Assembly: GCF_001282115.1 (NCBI RefSeq) | Contig: NZ_LJBR01000297.1 | Location: 1 to 34,130, forward strand | Length of the DNA: 34,130 bases | Reading direction: 5' to 3' | From: Streptomyces sp. NRRL B-24085 | Lineage (GTDB): Bacteria; Actinomycetota; Actinomycetes; Streptomycetales; Streptomycetaceae | In this document: positions 23,591 to 30,435 of the stretch, one piece after another | Layout of the letters: each line of letters begins with the position of its first letter | Position numbering within the stretch: position 1 is the first letter of the stretch | Program-made: the position numbers and the translations under genes | Notes under the pieces: generated by a model | Told to the model about the DNA's origin: nothing | The model's database searches: none | The model's input: only the letters and a program-made list of their open reading frames with translations

Positions 23591-24722
23591 GCACCTGCGC
23601 CGAAGGCGCCGCCTGGGTGCCGAAGGGGTGCTGCCACAGGCCCTGGGCGGCGAGCCGCGGCAGGACGCCCTCGCCGAACCAGTACGCCTCCTCCAGATGC
23701 GGGTATCCGGAGAGCACGAACTCGTCGATCCCGAGGGCGTGGTACTCCTTGATCCGCTCGGCCACCTCGTCATGGCTGCCGACCAGCGCGGTGCCCGCGC
23801 CGCCGCGCACCAGGCCGATGCCGGCCCACAGGTTGGGGTGGATCTCCAGTCCGTCACGGCTGCCGCCACCGTGCAGGGCGAGCATCCGCTGCTGCCCCTC
23901 CGACTCGCTGCGGGCGAGCCCCGCCTGCACCGACCTGACCGTCTCGGGGTCGAAGCCCGCCAGGAGGCGGTCGGCCTCGGCCCAGGCCTGCTCGGAGGTG
24001 TCCCGGGTGATGACGTGCAGCCGTATCCCGAAGCGCAGGGTGCGGCCCTGCCCGGCCGCCAGGCCGCGGATCCAGGCGATCTTCTCGGCGACCTGCGCGG
24101 GCGGTTCGCCCCAGGTGAGGTACACGTCGGCGTGCCGGGCGGCGACCTCCCCGGCGGCGGGCGAGGATCCGCCGAAGTAGACCTCGGGCACCGGGTCGGG
24201 CACCCGCGCCAGCTTCGCGTCCTCGACCTGGAGGTGCTCGCCGTGCAGGTCGACGGTCTTGCCCTCCCACAACCCCCGTACCACCTCCAGGAATTCACCG
24301 GTACGGCGGTAACGGGCGTCCTTGTCGAGGAAGTCCCCGTAGGCCCGCTGTTCGTGGCTCTCCCCGCCGGTGACCACGTTGAGCAGCAGCCGTCCCCCGC
24401 TGTGCCGCTGGAAGGTGGACGCCATCTGCGCGGCGAGCGTCGGGGAGACGAAGCCGGGCCGGAAGGCGACCAGGAACTTCAGTCGTTCGGTGTGCCGGCT
24501 GACCATCGCGGTGGTCAGCCACGCGTCCTCGCACCAGGCGCCGGTGGGGGTGAGCGCCCCCTCGAAGCCCAGGTCCTCGGCCGCGCGGGCGATCTGGCTG
24601 AGGTAGCCGACCGTCGGCGGCCGGTCCCGTCCGGACACGGTGGCGGGCGTGCCGTGACCGCCGCCCACGACGTGGCGGCTGTCGCCGTTGGTGGGCAGGA
24701 ACCAGTGGAAGGTGAGGGACAC
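23577..24722 (-). CDS. ssuD: FMNH2-dependent alkanesulfonate monooxygenase SsuD/MsuD
   Basis: 381 aa, the size of SsuD. A two-component luciferase-like enzyme that uses reduced FMN and O2 to release sulfite from alkanesulfonates, giving the aldehyde. Motifs: LTFHWFLPTNGDSRHVVGGGHG, YLSQIARAAEDLGFEGALTPTG, FLVAFRPGFVSPTLAAQMASTF, LLLNVVTGGE, EVYFGGSSPAAGEVAARHADVYLTWGEPP and IDEFVLSGYPHLEEAYWFGEGVLP. The GTG at 24722 has GGAG 7 nt upstream. It is the last certain gene of the five-gene operon. With SfnG upstream, methanesulfonate (the MsuD role) is as likely a substrate as longer alkanesulfonates. Confidence 0.94.
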   Translation of the reverse strand: MSLTFHWFLPTNGDSRHVVGGGHGTPATVSGRDRPPTVGYLSQIARAAEDLGFEGALTPTGAWCEDAWLTTAMVSRHTERLKFLVAFRPGFVSPTLAAQMASTFQRHSGGRLLLNVVTGGESHEQRAYGDFLDKDARYRRTGEFLEVVRGLWEGKTVDLHGEHLQVEDAKLARVPDPVPEVYFGGSSPAAGEVAARHADVYLTWGEPPAQVAEKIAWIRGLAAGQGRTLRFGIRLHVITRDTSEQAWAEADRLLAGFDPETVRSVQAGLARSESEGQQRMLALHGGGSRDGLEIHPNLWAGIGLVRGGAGTALVGSHDEVAERIKEYHALGIDEFVLSGYPHLEEAYWFGEGVLPRLAAQGLWQHPFGTQAAPSAQVPFAS

Positions 24723-24744
24723 GTGGGTCTCCGTTCGGGTGTCT

Positions 24745-25929
24745 CTAGAGGAGGCCGTGGCGGGGCGGCCGGGTGCCGTTGAGCACGTACCGGCCGATGT
24801 GCTGGATCTTCCAGCGGGTCGGGTCGTGCAGGGTGTGGGTGCGGGCGTCACGCCAATACCGGTGCAGATTGAGGGAGTTGAGCGCGGAACGGGTGCCGGA
24901 CACCTCGAACAGCGCGCCGGCCACGCCCACCGCGGCCTGGGCCGCCTGCACCTTGGCCACGGCCACGGCGACGGACGCCTCGGCCGCCGAGTCGTCGGTG
25001 AGGTCGGCGCGGGCCGTGTCGACGGCTCGGGCCGCCTCCCTCAGCAGTGCCTCGGACGCCCGCACCGGGAGGGCGAGTTCACCGAAGCGCTGGATCAGCA
25101 GGGGATCCTCGGCCGCCGTGTCGGCTCCGCTCTCGAACCACGGCCGGCTCTTCGTCCGGACGAACTCCGCCGCCTCCGCGAGCGCGCCCCCGGCGATCCC
25201 GGTGTCGATGGCAGCGTGCAGCAACTGGGCCACGGCTCCGTGGAGTTGGGGACCCTCGAAGGTGAGGTGGTGGGGCAGAACCCGGTCGGCGGGGATCTCG
25301 ACGCCTTCGAGCCGGACGGTGCCGCTGGCGGTCGTGCGCTGGCCGAGGCCGTCCCAGTCGTCGATCACCGTGACACCGGGGGCGTCCTGGGGGACGTAGG
25401 CGACGTGCAGCTTGTCGTCCTCGGCGCGGGCCAGCACCGGGATCCAGTCCGCGAACAGGGCGCCGGTGCTGTAGTGCTTGACGCCGTCGAGGCGGTAGGA
25501 GCCGTCCGGGCGCGGGTGCAGGCGGGTGCGGATGTCCTGGACGTGCCTGGTGCCCGCTTCCGACTGCGCGTTGCCGAAGCGGCGGCCGGCGAGCAGTTCG
25601 GCGAAGAAGAACTTCCGCTGCTCCTCGGTGCCCTGACGGCGAATCACGTTGGCGTACACGAAGTGGCTCTGCGGGATCTGGGCGAGGCTCGCGTCGGCCG
25701 CGCCGAGCAGCCGGAAGATCTCGGCGAGGGTGGCCGCGCCCACGTCCGCTCCCCCGTGCTCGGCGGGGACGGTGACGGCAAGCAGACCCGACGCGGAGAG
25801 GCGGTCCAGCTCCGCGCGCGGCAGCCGGCGTTCGGCGTCCCTGGCGGAGGCGCCCGCACGGAACTCCCCGGCGAGCGACGCGGCGACCGCGAGGGCCTCC
25901 GCGTCGTCGGCGATCACATGGGCGGTCAT
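24745..25929 (-). CDS. SfnB-like acyl-CoA dehydrogenase-fold flavoprotein (sulfur acquisition)
   Basis: 394 aa acyl-CoA-dehydrogenase-fold flavoprotein of the SfnB/DszC class. N-terminal LPRAELDRLSASGLLAVTVPAEHGGADVG, PQSHFVYANVIRRQGTEEQRKFFF, then FGNAQSEAGTRH, GVKHYSTGALFADWIPV, and WDGLGQRTTASGTVRLEGV. The C-terminal signature RTHTLHDPTRWKIQHIGRYVLNG marks the sulfur-related subgroup. SfnB proteins are linked to dimethyl sulfone use, with a catalytic role that is less defined than for SfnG. It overlaps nothing but is only 5 nt from the FMN reductase stop, so it is clearly in the operon. Confidence 0.9.
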   Translation of the reverse strand: MTAHVIADDAEALAVAASLAGEFRAGASARDAERRLPRAELDRLSASGLLAVTVPAEHGGADVGAATLAEIFRLLGAADASLAQIPQSHFVYANVIRRQGTEEQRKFFFAELLAGRRFGNAQSEAGTRHVQDIRTRLHPRPDGSYRLDGVKHYSTGALFADWIPVLARAEDDKLHVAYVPQDAPGVTVIDDWDGLGQRTTASGTVRLEGVEIPADRVLPHHLTFEGPQLHGAVAQLLHAAIDTGIAGGALAEAAEFVRTKSRPWFESGADTAAEDPLLIQRFGELALPVRASEALLREAARAVDTARADLTDDSAAEASVAVAVAKVQAAQAAVGVAGALFEVSGTRSALNSLNLHRYWRDARTHTLHDPTRWKIQHIGRYVLNGTRPPRHGLL

Positions 25930-25934
25930 GTTCC

Positions 25935-26489
25935 TCAGCCCGCCGCCGCCAGGACCGGGCGCCTTCCCAGCGCGGTCGAGAACTGGTCGACGACCTGCGC
26001 GAGCGCCTCGGTCGCCACCGGCGCCACGCTCAGCGCGCCGTCCTCGTGCACGGTGATGTCCTTGTCGAGGGTGAACCAGCCCTGCACGATGTGGGCCGCG
26101 CCCATGGAGCTGAGGACGGGCCGCAGGGCGTAGTCGATGGCGAGGACGTGGGCGGTGGAGCCGCCGGTGGCCAGCGGCAGCACGGTCTTGCCGGCCAGGG
26201 CGTACTGCGGGAGCAGGTCCAGGAGCGCCTTGAGGACTCCGGAGTACGACGCCTTGTAGACGGGGGTGCCGACGACGACCCCGTCGGCGCGCGCGAACAG
26301 TTCGGTGGCCTCGACGATCGCCGGGTGGGTGAAGTCGGCGCCGAGCAGGGCCTCGGCGGGGATCGTGCGGACGTCGAGCGGGATCACCTCGTGGCCCTGG
26401 GCGGCGAGGCGCCGGTCGAGGTGGCGCAGCAGCCGGTTGGTGCGCGAGGAGGCGGAGGGGCTGCCGGAGACGGACAGGACGGTGGCCAT
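25935..26489 (-). CDS. ssuE: NADPH-dependent FMN reductase, SsuE/MsuE type
   Basis: 184 aa flavodoxin-like reductase that supplies FMNH2 to two-component monooxygenases. Phosphate-binding loop GSPSASSRTNRLL (9-21); GTPVYKASYSGVLKALLDLLP; LPLATGGSTAHVLAIDYALRPVLSSMGA. The AIDYALRP segment contains the Tyr that in SsuE-like enzymes lies in a pi-helix and distinguishes them from standard FMN reductases. ATG at 26489 preceded by GAGGACCCC. It would serve SfnG, the DszC/MsuC-like protein and SsuD encoded in the same operon. Confidence 0.92.
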   Translation of the reverse strand: MATVLSVSGSPSASSRTNRLLRHLDRRLAAQGHEVIPLDVRTIPAEALLGADFTHPAIVEATELFARADGVVVGTPVYKASYSGVLKALLDLLPQYALAGKTVLPLATGGSTAHVLAIDYALRPVLSSMGAAHIVQGWFTLDKDITVHEDGALSVAPVATEALAQVVDQFSTALGRRPVLAAAG

Positions 26490-26509
26490 GGGGTCCTCTT
26501 TCGGGAGGA

Positions 26510-26540
26510 GGGGCGCCCCCGGTTCAGGAGGGGGCGCCCC
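26510..26540 (-). terminator. Strong hairpin inside the operon, between monooxygenase and FMN reductase genes
   Basis: 26510-26520 (GGGGCGCCCCC) pairs perfectly with 26530-26540 around a 9-nt loop. It lies in the 60-nt gap between two operon genes. There is no U tract, so partial termination or mRNA stabilisation are both possible. Confidence 0.6.
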
Positions 26541-26549
26541 GCGGGACGG

Positions 26550-27767
26550 TCAGGAGTACCAGGTGGGTTCGGGCAGTTCTCCTTCGAGGACCCACCGGCC
26601 GACCTCGCGCCGCTTGTAGGCGACCGGGTCGTGCAGGGTGTGGGTGCGGACGTTGCGCCAGAACCGGTCCAGGCCCTCCGAGGTGGCCGTGGAGCGGGCT
26701 CCGGTCACCTCGAAGATCCGGTTGGTGATCTCCAGGGCCACGTCGGTGGCGCGGGCCTTGACGGCGGCGACCCGGACCTCGAAGTCGCCGCGTGCCTCCT
26801 CGGTGACCGCGTCGGGGTCGTCGTGCAGCTTCTGCCCCTCGGCGGCGACGGCGTCGGCGAGGGCCTCGGCCGCCCAGAGCTTGGCGGTGAGGTCGCCGTA
26901 GGTGTCGATGACGTAGGGCTCGTCGACCGCGCGCTCGAATCCGCCGTGCAGCCAGGAGCGGGACTTCTCGCGGGTGTAGGTGGCCGCCGTCTCGAGCGCG
27001 CCGCCCGCGATGCCGAGGTAGAAGTTGACGAAGACCAACTGGATGGTGGGCACGTTGAGGGTGTTGTAGACGCGGGGCTGGAACACCTTGTCGACGTATC
27101 CGGCGGCGCTCGACCACGGGGTGCGGACGCCGTCGAGGGTGACGCCGCCGCTCTCGGTGAGGCGCTGGCCGATGTTGTCCCAGTCGTCGTGGAAGGTGAG
27201 GCCCGCGGAGTCGGACGGCACGATGGCGAAGACGTGCTGGTCGGTGCCTTCCAGGACGCCTTCGAGGACGGTGACGTCGGAGACCTTGCTGCCGGTGGAG
27301 AAGGTCTTGCGGCCGGTGTAGACGAGGTCGTCGCCGTCCTCGGTGACGACGACGTCCTGGTCGCGCGGGTTGACCGCGCCGCCGAAGAACCAGCGGCCCC
27401 GGGATGCCTCGGCCTCCACGTGCTCCCACTGCTCCCGGGTGCCGACCAGGCGGGCGGCCCAGAACCACAGGTAGTGGTAGCCGAGGAGCTGGCCCACGGA
27501 GCCGTCGGCCTTGGCGATCTCGCGGACGACCCGGTAGGCGGTGGTCCAGTCCTGGCCCGCGCCGCCGTGCTCGGTGGGGCCGAGGAGGGTGACGAGGCCG
27601 GCGTCCTTGAGGAGCCGCACCTCGGCGTACGGGGTGGCGCCCGCGCGGTCCCGGGCGGCGGCGTCGGTGGCCAGGACGGCGGCGACCTCGGCGGCTCGGG
27701 AGATCCAGTCCTGCGCGGTGGCGGGGGCGGGGCGGGTGTGCCAGTCGGTGTTCGTGACGGTGCTCAT
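26550..27767 (-). CDS. DszC/MsuC-like FMNH2-dependent sulfur monooxygenase
   Basis: 405 aa acyl-CoA-dehydrogenase-fold flavin monooxygenase. Blocks: ATAQDWISRAAEVAAVLATDAAARDRAG, VTLLGPTEHGGAGQDW, LLGYHYLWFWAARLVGTREQWEH, GGAVNPRDQDVVVTED, GRKTFSTGSKVSDVTVLEGV, WDNIGQRLTESGGVTLDGV, and the C-terminal FWRNVRTHTLHDPVAYKRREVGRWVLEGELP. This pattern is that of DszC (dibenzothiophene monooxygenase) and MsuC (methanesulfinate monooxygenase). Next to SfnG, methanesulfinate oxidation is the best guess. The ribosome site GAGGAGG overlaps the SfnG stop, 13 nt separate the genes. Confidence 0.9.
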   Translation of the reverse strand: MSTVTNTDWHTRPAPATAQDWISRAAEVAAVLATDAAARDRAGATPYAEVRLLKDAGLVTLLGPTEHGGAGQDWTTAYRVVREIAKADGSVGQLLGYHYLWFWAARLVGTREQWEHVEAEASRGRWFFGGAVNPRDQDVVVTEDGDDLVYTGRKTFSTGSKVSDVTVLEGVLEGTDQHVFAIVPSDSAGLTFHDDWDNIGQRLTESGGVTLDGVRTPWSSAAGYVDKVFQPRVYNTLNVPTIQLVFVNFYLGIAGGALETAATYTREKSRSWLHGGFERAVDEPYVIDTYGDLTAKLWAAEALADAVAAEGQKLHDDPDAVTEEARGDFEVRVAAVKARATDVALEITNRIFEVTGARSTATSEGLDRFWRNVRTHTLHDPVAYKRREVGRWVLEGELPEPTWYS

Positions 27768-27780
27768 GTCGGTGGCCTCC

Positions 27781-28890
27781 TCAGACCTGGGCGGGGACGG
27801 ACTCGGGGAGCTGGGCCTCCAGTTCGCGCACCAGCGGCAGCACGCGCTCGCCGAAGTACTCGACCTCCTCGTGGTAGTGCAGGAAGCCGAGCAGGAGGAG
27901 GTCGACGCCGAGCTTCCGGTAGGCGACGATCCGCTCGGCGATCTGCTCAGGGGTGCCGATGAGGCCGGTGCGGAAGCCGTCGTTGTACTGGACGAGGTCC
28001 TCGAAGGTGGAGTCCTGCCACATGCCCTTCTTGTCGCCGGTGGACTGTCCGGCCTGCTTCACCGCGGCGCCGAATCCCTCGACGGCCTCGTGGTCGGCCT
28101 TGGCGACGATCTCCCGGAGCGTGTCGCGGGCCTCGGCCTCGGTGTCGCGGGCGATGAGGAAGCCGTTGAGGCCGAACTTCGGTGCCGTGCGGCCGACTTC
28201 GGCGGCGGACTTGCGGACGTCGGTGATCTGCTCGACGACCCCGTCGAAGTCCCTGCCGTTGGAGAAGTACCAGTCGGAGACCCGCCCGGCCATGGCGCGG
28301 GCGGCGGTGGAGTTGCCGCCCTGGAAGATCTCCGGATGCGGCCGCTCCTCGGTGTTGAGGGGCTTGGGCTTGAGGGAGAAGTCGCGCAGTCGGTAGAAGT
28401 CGCCGGCGAGTTCGGCGTGGTCCTCCGTCCAGATCTTCCTGAGGGCGGTGATGAACTCCTCGGAGCGGCGGTACCGCTCGTCGTGCTCCAGCCAGGGCTC
28501 GCCGAGGGCGGTGAACTCGCCCTTGAACCAGCCGGAGACGACGTTCACGGCGAAGCGGCCCCGGGAGAGGTGGTCGGCGGTGGCACCGAGCTTGGCGAGG
28601 ACGCCCGGGTGCCACAGTCCGGGGTGGACGGCGGCGATGACCTTGAGGCGCTGGGTGGCGAGCAGCAGGGCGAGGCTGAAGCTGGTCGACTCGTGCTGGT
28701 ACTCGGCGCCGTAGCTGGCCATGTAGCGGACCTGGCTGAGGGCGTAGTCGAAGCCGTTGTTCTCGGCGAGCACGGCGAGTTCGCGGTTGTAGTCGTAGCC
28801 CCAGTCGGTGCGCTGCTCGATCTTGCTGGTGACGAGTCCCCCGCTGACGTTGGGGACCCAGTAGGCGAATTGCACGGGCGCGGCAGGCAT
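27781..28890 (-). CDS. sfnG: Dimethyl sulfone monooxygenase SfnG
   Basis: 369 aa luciferase-like monooxygenase. SfnG oxidises dimethyl sulfone with FMNH2 and O2 to methanesulfinate and formaldehyde. Typical blocks: VQFAYWVPNVSGGLVTSKIEQRTDW, VRYMASYGAEYQHESTSFSLALLLATQRLKVIAAVHPGLWHPGVLAKLGATADHL (read in parts), GRFAVNVVSGWFKGEF, YFSNGRDFDG and LLLGFLHYHEEVEYFGERVLP. The ATG at 28890 has AGGAG 6 nt upstream; the frame is open 11 codons further but lacks a site. It is the first protein gene after the leader peptide and hairpins, and heads a five-gene operon with its own reductase. Confidence 0.92.
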   Translation of the reverse strand: MPAAPVQFAYWVPNVSGGLVTSKIEQRTDWGYDYNRELAVLAENNGFDYALSQVRYMASYGAEYQHESTSFSLALLLATQRLKVIAAVHPGLWHPGVLAKLGATADHLSRGRFAVNVVSGWFKGEFTALGEPWLEHDERYRRSEEFITALRKIWTEDHAELAGDFYRLRDFSLKPKPLNTEERPHPEIFQGGNSTAARAMAGRVSDWYFSNGRDFDGVVEQITDVRKSAAEVGRTAPKFGLNGFLIARDTEAEARDTLREIVAKADHEAVEGFGAAVKQAGQSTGDKKGMWQDSTFEDLVQYNDGFRTGLIGTPEQIAERIVAYRKLGVDLLLLGFLHYHEEVEYFGERVLPLVRELEAQLPESVPAQV

Positions 28891-28920
28891 GCGTGACTCC
28901 TGTTGCGGAATGTTTTCGAG

Positions 28921-28965
28921 CACGCCGAATTCAAGGAATGTGCGGGCGCACGGAATTCAGGCGTG
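28921..28965 (-). promoter_or_regulatory. Long 12-bp hairpin between leader peptide and sfnG
   Basis: CACGCCGAATTC (28921-28932) pairs with GAATTC-A-GGCGTG (28953-28965), a perfect 12-bp stem with one bulged base. The 20-nt loop contains a further small inverted repeat (TGCG..CGCA). It sits 20 nt before the AGGAG of sfnG in the untranslated leader. A candidate for controlling the start of sfnG translation or for antitermination together with the smaller hairpin just upstream. Confidence 0.6.
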
Positions 28966-28984
28966 AAAACTCTCGGTAGGAGAG
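28966..28984 (-). terminator. Attenuator-like hairpin followed by TTTT
   Basis: On the transcript strand CTCTC-CTACC-GAGAG (28984-28970) is followed directly by TTTT (28969-28966). It lies 28 nt after the leader-peptide stop. The stem is only 5 bp, weak for a terminator by itself, but its place between leader and sfnG fits an attenuator. Confidence 0.5.
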
Positions 28985-29012
28985 GAAAGCGCGGCGGATC
29001 GCGGGAGGTTGA

Positions 29013-29096
29013 TCAGGCCGCGGCGCGACAGGAGGCGCTGGAGACGCGTGCGAGGTCGACATGGCGTCGCCGCGTGAGGTCCAGTCGCATCTTCAT
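29013..29096 (-). CDS. Putative leader peptide (27 aa) of the sulfur operon
   Basis: Too short for standard gene finding. The minus strand reads ATG at 29096, 27 codons and TGA at 29013. The peptide begins MKMRLDLT and continues RRRHVDLARVSSASCR. RRxHVDLxRV...CR is the pattern I know from short 'putative leader peptides' ahead of sulfur-metabolism genes in Streptomyces. It has a single Cys at position 23 near the end, followed by Arg and three Ala. There is no ribosome site; instead a -35/-10 pair ends 7 nt before the ATG, so translation from a leaderless mRNA is predicted. Two hairpins follow before sfnG. A role as a cysteine- or sulfur-sensing uORF is inferred. Confidence 0.75.
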   Translation of the reverse strand: MKMRLDLTRRRHVDLARVSSASCRAAA

Positions 29097-29103
29097 GGAG
29101 TCG

Positions 29104-29133
29104 ATCGTGACAGCCGGTGTCGAGAGGCGTCAA
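29104..29133 (-). promoter_or_regulatory. Promoter of leader peptide and sulfur operon
   Basis: TTGACG (29133-29128) and CACGAT (29109-29104) are 18 nt apart on the minus strand. The expected start point falls on or next to the leader ATG at 29096. Confidence 0.55.
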
Positions 29134-29197
29134 GGAAAACCCGACCGGTCTCGTATCGCGGACCATTGAATTTCACGAACGTGTGACAGGGAAACCC

Positions 29198-29227
29198 TTG
29201 AACGTGCCGTGCGGCGGCCCGCATTCT
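29198..29227 (+). promoter_or_regulatory. Possible promoter of the LysR gene
   Basis: TTGAAC (29198-29203) and CATTCT (29222-29227), 18 nt apart, end 7 nt before the GTG start. This again suggests a leaderless transcript. The region between this and the opposite promoter should contain the LysR operator. Confidence 0.4.
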
Positions 29228-29234
29228 GCTGGGC

Positions 29235-30155
29235 GTGCGAACGGAACAACTGGAATACATTGCGGCGGTGACCCGGCTCGGTTCACTGCGCCGGGCGGCG
29301 GAGGAACTGCGCCTGTCACAGCCCGCGCTGAGTGAGACCGTGCGCAATCTGGAGCGGGAGCTCGGGGTCGACCTGCTGGAGCGCAAGCGGTCCGGGGCGA
29401 CGATGAGCGCGGAGGGCCGGGAGCTGCTGCCGCACATCGTCGGGGTGCTGGAGGCGGTGGACCGGCTGCGGGCGGCGGCGGGCGAACAGCACCGCGTCAG
29501 CCGTATGGTCCGCGTCGGCACGGTGAACGCGGCGACCGTGCCGCTGCTGATTCCGGCGGTCGAGGATTTCCGGGCCGCCCATCCGGTCACGCAGGTGGAG
29601 GTGGTCGGCGCGCAGCAGACGGAGATCCAACGGGCCCTGTCCGAGGGCGCGTTCGACCTGGGGCTGGTCAACCACCTGGACGGCGACGACACGCCCGCCG
29701 GTCACGAGTCCACCCAGCTGCTGCACGGGCGGCCGGTGGTGTGCCTGCGCCCGGACAGTCCGCTGGCCGCGCGGGAACGTGTGGCGGTGGAGGATCTGCT
29801 CGCCCAGCCGTTGATCGCCATGCGCACCGGCTATGTCATGCACCGCTTCGTCCACCGGCTGCTGGACGGGCGCGGGCCGGCCTTCGCGTACTCCACCGAC
29901 GGAGCCGAGATGGGCAAGCTGATGGTGGCCGAGGGGCTGGGGGTGACCGTGCTGCCGGACTTCAGCGTGGTCGGTGATCCGCTGGAGCGTCGGGGCACGA
30001 TCACCCACCGGCCGATCGAGGGCGACTCGACCCGGGTGCTGCTGATGCTCCAGCGCCGCAGGGCCGAGTCCGTACCGCGGGCCGCCCGGGACCTGCACGA
30101 AGCGTTCGTGCGCCGGGCCGGCCGTCTGGGCGGGACGCTCACGCCGCCCGGCTGA
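29235..30155 (+). CDS. LysR family regulator, divergent from the sulfur operon
   Basis: 306 aa. Winged helix at 1-60: MRTEQLEYIAAVTRLGSLRRAAEELRLSQPALSETVRNLERELGVDLLER. The effector domain starts near 90 (VRVGTVNAATVPLLIPAVEDFRAAHP) with EGAFDLGLVNHLDGDD and GLGVTVLPDFSVVGDPL. The GTG start at 29235 matches the conserved LysR N-terminus; no Shine-Dalgarno. LysR proteins such as CysB, Cbl and SsuR control organosulfur genes in other bacteria, so this one is the natural candidate for the divergent sfn/ssu operon; whether it activates or represses is not visible. Confidence 0.93.
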   Translation: MRTEQLEYIAAVTRLGSLRRAAEELRLSQPALSETVRNLERELGVDLLERKRSGATMSAEGRELLPHIVGVLEAVDRLRAAAGEQHRVSRMVRVGTVNAATVPLLIPAVEDFRAAHPVTQVEVVGAQQTEIQRALSEGAFDLGLVNHLDGDDTPAGHESTQLLHGRPVVCLRPDSPLAARERVAVEDLLAQPLIAMRTGYVMHRFVHRLLDGRGPAFAYSTDGAEMGKLMVAEGLGVTVLPDFSVVGDPLERRGTITHRPIEGDSTRVLLMLQRRRAESVPRAARDLHEAFVRRAGRLGGTLTPPG

Positions 30156-30193
30156 CCCTCCCGTTCAGCCGTCCCGCCCGGGGGCCCCTGTGT

Positions 30194-30361
30194 TCAGTCC
30201 TCGTCCCGCCCGGGGACCACCACGAGGAACGCGTCGGACTTGAGATCCATCACCACGGTCGCCGGTTCACCCTGCGCCCGCCTCTGCGCCGCGTACTCCT
30301 CTGCCGGCCACGATCCGCGCGGAGCTCCCGCTGGAAACCGCTCCAACACCTTGGCGCTCAT
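30194..30361 (-). CDS. Small hypothetical protein, 55 aa
   Basis: Starts at the ATG of MSAKVLERFPAGAPRGSW, with GGAGG 11 nt upstream, and ends VVMDLKSDAFLVVVPGRDED. Charged, soluble and without Cys. I recognise it as a pattern frequent in Streptomyces but cannot give a function. The frame is open to 30475 but the extra codons do not look conserved. It lies 74 nt downstream of the MMPL stop on the same strand and may be co-transcribed; it converges with the LysR gene. Confidence 0.7.
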   Translation of the reverse strand: MSAKVLERFPAGAPRGSWPAEEYAAQRRAQGEPATVVMDLKSDAFLVVVPGRDED

Positions 30362-30435
30362 AGCGGCAGACACCTCCAACATCGCTGACGAACCGTCTCG
30401 TACCTGTGCGGTTGCCCGGGATTCGGGCGTACATG

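Noticed and set aside
23428..23637. Minus-strand ORF encoding repeated REPKAGAACV peptides
   Set aside because: It overlaps the end of ssuD in another frame and lacks a ribosome site. The repeat is better treated as a DNA tandem repeat, although its peptide periodicity is noted.
26046..27962. A 638-residue Gly/Asp/Val-rich plus-strand frame opposite the sulfur operon
   Set aside because: It is the antisense shadow of the FMN reductase and monooxygenase genes; composition only, with no motif or ribosome site.
28891..29012. A SAM, cobalamin or other known riboswitch ahead of sfnG
   Set aside because: The 122 nt between leader stop and sfnG contain two simple hairpins, but I saw none of the conserved cores of known riboswitches; a short leader peptide explains the layout better.
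28957..29166. A 69-codon minus-strand ORF in the leader region of sfnG
   Set aside because: It is in a different frame from the 27-codon leader peptide, has no family pattern, and starts upstream of the predicted promoter's start point.
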